This document shows, one piece after another, positions 5,703 to 7,941 of a stretch of DNA of 7,941 nucleotides. Under the pieces are notes generated by a model. It made no database searches and was not told the origin of the DNA. It saw only the letters and a list, made by a program, of their open reading frames with translations. The stretch lies in contig RCNQ01000032.1 in assembly GCA_003731675.1 (NCBI GenBank), forward strand, positions 1 through 7,941, given 5' to 3'. The stretch comes from Bacteroidetes/Chlorobi group bacterium ChocPot_Mid (GTDB lineage: Bacteria > Bacteroidota > Ignavibacteria > Kapaibacteriales > UBA2268). The stretch's first letter is position 1; each line of letters begins with the position of its first letter. The position numbers were made by a program, and so were the translations under genes.

Positions 5703-7031
5703 TTATTTTTTGTCAGAGTAAGCTTCTCTTAATCCTTTCATTATCTTCGAGCTAATTTCGTTGGCAATAGCTTTATCCACGTTTTCACTGCTTGCCATGT
5801 ACTCTGATATCGCTTTTTCTACTCTGCTTTTAATTATTTCAGCAGTTTGACCAACTAATGCATTTGTTAGCTGGTGAATGTCATGCTGTTGACCTCTGAG
5901 AGTTTCGAGCTGACTTCTGTTAGCATCTTCCATTTTCTTAAGCATTTTATCCATACGTTCTTCTTCTTCTGTGTAGAACAGAGTGACAGCCATGAGCATA
6001 AGCATGGAAAATTCAAGGAATATAGCTAATAAGATAAATGAAGGTTTGGTTGCAGGGATAAATTTCAATCCTCTAATACCAACTGCGATAATAAGGAACC
6101 CTGCACCTCCGTAAGCCATACCTGTTACGTTGTTAGAGTATTTTTCAGTAAAGTGGTGAGCCATATAGAGTCTTAAACCTTTTCCGAAAAGTATATGGTT
6201 TTTCCTCCACATAAGACCATCTTTAGTATCTTCGATTTCTTTTACAACGAAGTCGGAGTAGTATTCTTTGATTCTTTCATAAATTTGTTCGTTGCGGAAG
6301 AGAACGATGTCAGTGTTATCGTTGAATTCTTCTTCGAATCTGTGGGAATGCTGAGTTGATGAAGGGTCATCTGTTACGGTTCTTTCCCAAATGTAGCGAT
6401 AAACTGAAACGATTTTATCCCTGTCTTCTTCGGCTAATTTGTCGTTAGGAGCAATTAGTAATTCGACAATGTCGTCGGAAAAGCCAGTTTGTAATCTGAT
6501 TTTAACTTTTGTATTGTCTATTTGCTTTTCAAATAAAATAGCCATTAGTCCTATACTACTTGGGAGCATCATTGTGATAAATGCAGAAATTAAAAATGAT
6601 ACAACCAGTGCTAAAATCCAAAAACCGACCCAGGGCTCAAGGATAATAGGGAATTCGCCGAGGGTTTCACTTTTAGCATAAAACTCCCATTTGCCTTTGA
6701 CATAACCGTCAATTTCGGTTTTACGTTCATGGAATGAGAAGTCGAAAATAAATTCTCTGTTTATATATTCTTTCTTAATTTCGATACCACCCTGATATTT
6801 CTTTTCATTTTCCTTAAGTGTTGAAGCCCAAACCAGTCCATCGAATTTGACGAAGCCAATTTTTTCCAATCTTTCACCACTTGGTTGGAAAAGTGATACA
6901 ACGAACGAGGAAACACCAAAAGGGATTACTTTGAAAAATACAAAAATGTACAAGAGGACAACTAATATTACGAATAATATTACATGTTGCGGTTGCGCTT
7001 TGTATTTCTTAACTTCTGTTGCTTGTGCCAT
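5703..7031 (-). CDS. Unrecognised four-TM inner-membrane protein with C-terminal coiled coil
   Basis: I do not recognise this 442-residue protein. It has hydrophobic segments at about 17-33, 134-157, 305-320 and 331-352. A basic N-terminus (KKYK at 8-11) predicts N-terminus inside, so about 34-133 would be an outside, beta-rich domain, and about 160-302 and 353-442 would be cytoplasmic. The cytoplasmic middle domain is charged and includes the histidine cluster HSHR at 228-231 and YMAHHF at 289-294. Residues about 354-415 are rich in E, K, M and Q with heptad-like spacing and probably form a coiled coil. No catalytic motif stands out. The start is supported by AGGAGA 10 bases upstream. It lies alone, convergent with hpnD and divergent from another membrane protein gene. 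A membrane scaffold, stress sensor or phage-shock-like role is conceivable but only speculation. The codon style matches its neighbours, with no sign of transfer. Confidence 0.85.
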   Translation of the reverse strand: MAQATEVKKYKAQPQHVILFVILVVLLYIFVFFKVIPFGVSSFVVSLFQPSGERLEKIGFVKFDGLVWASTLKENEKKYQGGIEIKKEYINREFIFDFSFHERKTEIDGYVKGKWEFYAKSETLGEFPIILEPWVGFWILALVVSFLISAFITMMLPSSIGLMAILFEKQIDNTKVKIRLQTGFSDDIVELLIAPNDKLAEEDRDKIVSVYRYIWERTVTDDPSSTQHSHRFEEEFNDNTDIVLFRNEQIYERIKEYYSDFVVKEIEDTKDGLMWRKNHILFGKGLRLYMAHHFTEKYSNNVTGMAYGGAGFLIIAVGIRGLKFIPATKPSFILLAIFLEFSMLMLMAVTLFYTEEEERMDKMLKKMEDANRSQLETLRGQQHDIHQLTNALVGQTAEIIKSRVEKAISEYMASSENVDKAIANEISSKIMKGLREAYSDKK

Positions 7032-7041
7032 ACTTATTAAA

Positions 7042-7047
7042 TCTCCT
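7042..7047 (-). promoter_or_regulatory. Ribosome binding site AGGAGA of the four-TM protein gene
   Basis: Read on the minus strand, TTAAGGAGA ends 10 bases before the ATG at 7031. This fixes the start of the 442-residue protein and mirrors the site and spacing in front of the foldase gene. Confidence 0.75.
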
Positions 7048-7341
7048 TAATATTAAGTAAAAACTATTAATTAAATAAATAGTTGAATCAAGTACCTCAA
7101 ATTTTTCTAAAATTACAAAAAAATTTTATATAACAAAAAAAAATATATTAAAAATTTTTGCAAATGTCATTGTTTAAACTACAAATATTATACAAACTTA
7201 GAGAAATATTGTTTTTTTATGGTTATCCAAGGAAACTTATAATTGATTAGAAGATTTTTGGAAGAAATTAAGAAATATAATTAAAATAATAAGAATTACT
7301 AAATAGTTATGTCAGATTTTTTTAATTTACATTTATTAAAC

Positions 7342-7353
7342 TAACAATTGTTA
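7342..7353. repeat. Perfect 12-base palindrome, possible operator
   Basis: TAACAATTGTTA is its own reverse complement and lies 18 bases before the ATG of the rightward membrane protein gene, where a repressor site or leader element could sit. The symmetry does not extend usefully outwards. No regulator gene is nearby to link it to. Confidence 0.35.
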
Positions 7354-7371
7354 ATCAAATCTGAGGTTCTT

Positions 7372-7941
7372 ATGAAGGAAATAGAAAATAATAGTGGGAT
7401 TATTATTTCTTATATGACAATGAGGCGTTTGATTGGGATACTTGGAATGGCATTGCCGTTTGTTGTTGTTATTGGTGGAGCAATTAATAATCCTTATTAT
7501 AATGTACTGGGTTCAATCAGCCAGTATTATTATTCTAATATGCGTGATTTTTTTGTAGGTCTGTTATGTGCGATTGCATTTTTTCTTACTACATATAAGG
7601 GGCATGAGAATGACCATGTTTTTATGATATTAAGCGGAGTATTTTTATTGGGTGTTGCATTGTTTCCGACATCTATAGTCAATGCACCTCATCAGCAGGT
7701 CGGGATTTTTCAGATATGTGATAATACATCAATGTGGATTCATTTGACTTTTGCGGGTTTATATTTTTTAACTCTTTCGTATATATCTTATTTTTTATTT
7801 ACAAAATCAGACCAGAAGAAGTTAAAGAGAAGGAAAAGGATTCGTAACAGAATTTACAGGACATGTGGTGTTGTCATGGTGGTATCTGTATTATTGATAT
7901 TTGTTTATTTTGTTTTTTTTGAAGATACTTTTATTTCAAAT
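7372..7941 (+). CDS. Multi-pass membrane protein of unknown function, N-terminal 190 residues (cut by right edge)
   Basis: The frame from the ATG at 7372 is open for 190 codons to the window end with no stop, so the C-terminus is missing. A GAGG at 7363-7366, five bases before the ATG, is a possible ribosome site. Hydrophobic segments lie at about 20-38, 59-75, 83-101, 122-144 and 165-183. A distinctive polar and aromatic segment, SISQYYYSNMRDFFVG (48-63), precedes the second membrane helix. FPTSIVNAPH (98-107) follows the third, and WIH (122-124) opens the fourth. A strongly basic loop (KKLKRRKRIRNR, 149-160) should be cytoplasmic, which orients the helices around it. I have an impression that the YYYxxxRDxFVG pattern recurs in small uncharacterised bacterial membrane proteins, but cannot name a family. 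It has no visible catalytic motif beyond scattered His and Asp at membrane edges. The codon style is like its neighbours. Confidence 0.75.
   Translation, partial: MKEIENNSGIIISYMTMRRLIGILGMALPFVVVIGGAINNPYYNVLGSISQYYYSNMRDFFVGLLCAIAFFLTTYKGHENDHVFMILSGVFLLGVALFPTSIVNAPHQQVGIFQICDNTSMWIHLTFAGLYFLTLSYISYFLFTKSDQKKLKRRKRIRNRIYRTCGVVMVVSVLLIFVYFVFFEDTFISN

Larger units (their letters stand above)
7032..7371. other. AT-rich divergent intergenic region, 340 bases, with A-tracts
   Basis: No protein gene of useful length lies here. The region must carry promoters for both flanking genes. From about 7098 to 7160 it has closely spaced A- and T-tracts, including a run of nine As (7135-7143) and AAAAATTTTT (7150-7159), typical of intrinsically curved DNA. 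A TAAGTTTG on the minus strand (7200-7193) matches the Bacteroidota -7 box for the leftward gene, but no TTG sits at the proper distance upstream. I found no comparable match for the rightward gene. A perfect palindrome at 7342-7353 is listed separately. Confidence 0.6.

Noticed and set aside
6439..7050. Two plus-strand frames antisense to the 442-residue membrane protein
   Set aside because: The opposite strand has a full-length gene with ribosome site and terminator; these frames look like its shadow.
7309..7344. An 11-codon ORF (MSDFFNLHLLN) upstream of the right-hand membrane protein, as a possible leader peptide
   Set aside because: It has no ribosome site, no attenuator-like hairpins around it and no run of regulatory codons; chance in AT-rich DNA is likelier.
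1..7941. Mobile elements, CRISPR arrays, tRNA or rRNA genes, defence systems
   Set aside because: No transposase or integrase motifs, no regularly spaced repeats, and no cloverleaf or rRNA-like stretches were seen on either strand.

Overview
The window is an AT-rich bacterial chromosomal segment (about one third G+C by eye). All six complete genes stop with TAA. The best guess for the host is a member of the Bacteroidota/Chlorobiota (FCB) group. Three things suggest this: a promoter match of the Bacteroidota form (TTG, 20 bases, TAATTTTG), weak or absent Shine-Dalgarno sequences at several starts, and a large one-TM SurA_N/parvulin foldase of a kind common there. The assignment is an inference, not something the sequence proves.

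Layout. On the minus strand at the left (1-1392) is a tight run transcribed leftwards: an MBL-fold metallohydrolase, a small Rieske [2Fe-2S] protein, and the first 23-24 codons of a third gene, possibly the epoxyqueuosine reductase QueG, which runs off the edge. A 172-base divergent spacer (1393-1564) separates this from a plus-strand gene for a 725-residue membrane-anchored periplasmic foldase (PpiD/SurA-like parvulin), which is followed by a strong hairpin terminator. Five bases after that terminator's U-tract begin two overlapping plus-strand genes, hpnC and hpnD. These are paired squalene-synthase-like enzymes that join farnesyl diphosphate into presqualene diphosphate and then hydroxysqualene, leading to squalene and hopanoids. 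The third enzyme, HpnE, is not in the window.

A compact hairpin with T-runs on both strands (5660-5689) separates hpnD from a convergent minus-strand gene for a 442-residue four-TM protein that I do not recognise. Upstream of that gene is a 340-base, very A/T-rich divergent spacer with many A-tracts and a perfect 12-base palindrome. It leads into a plus-strand multi-pass membrane protein of unknown function that is cut off by the right edge.

Taken together, this looks like ordinary envelope-related chromosome: membrane lipid synthesis, outer-membrane or periplasmic protein folding, and two unknown inner-membrane proteins. I see no mobile element, CRISPR array, tRNA, rRNA or defence system. 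The items most worth checking are the MBL-Rieske pairing, the unrecognised 442-residue protein, the terminator abutting hpnC, and the parvulin-tail repeats in the foldase.
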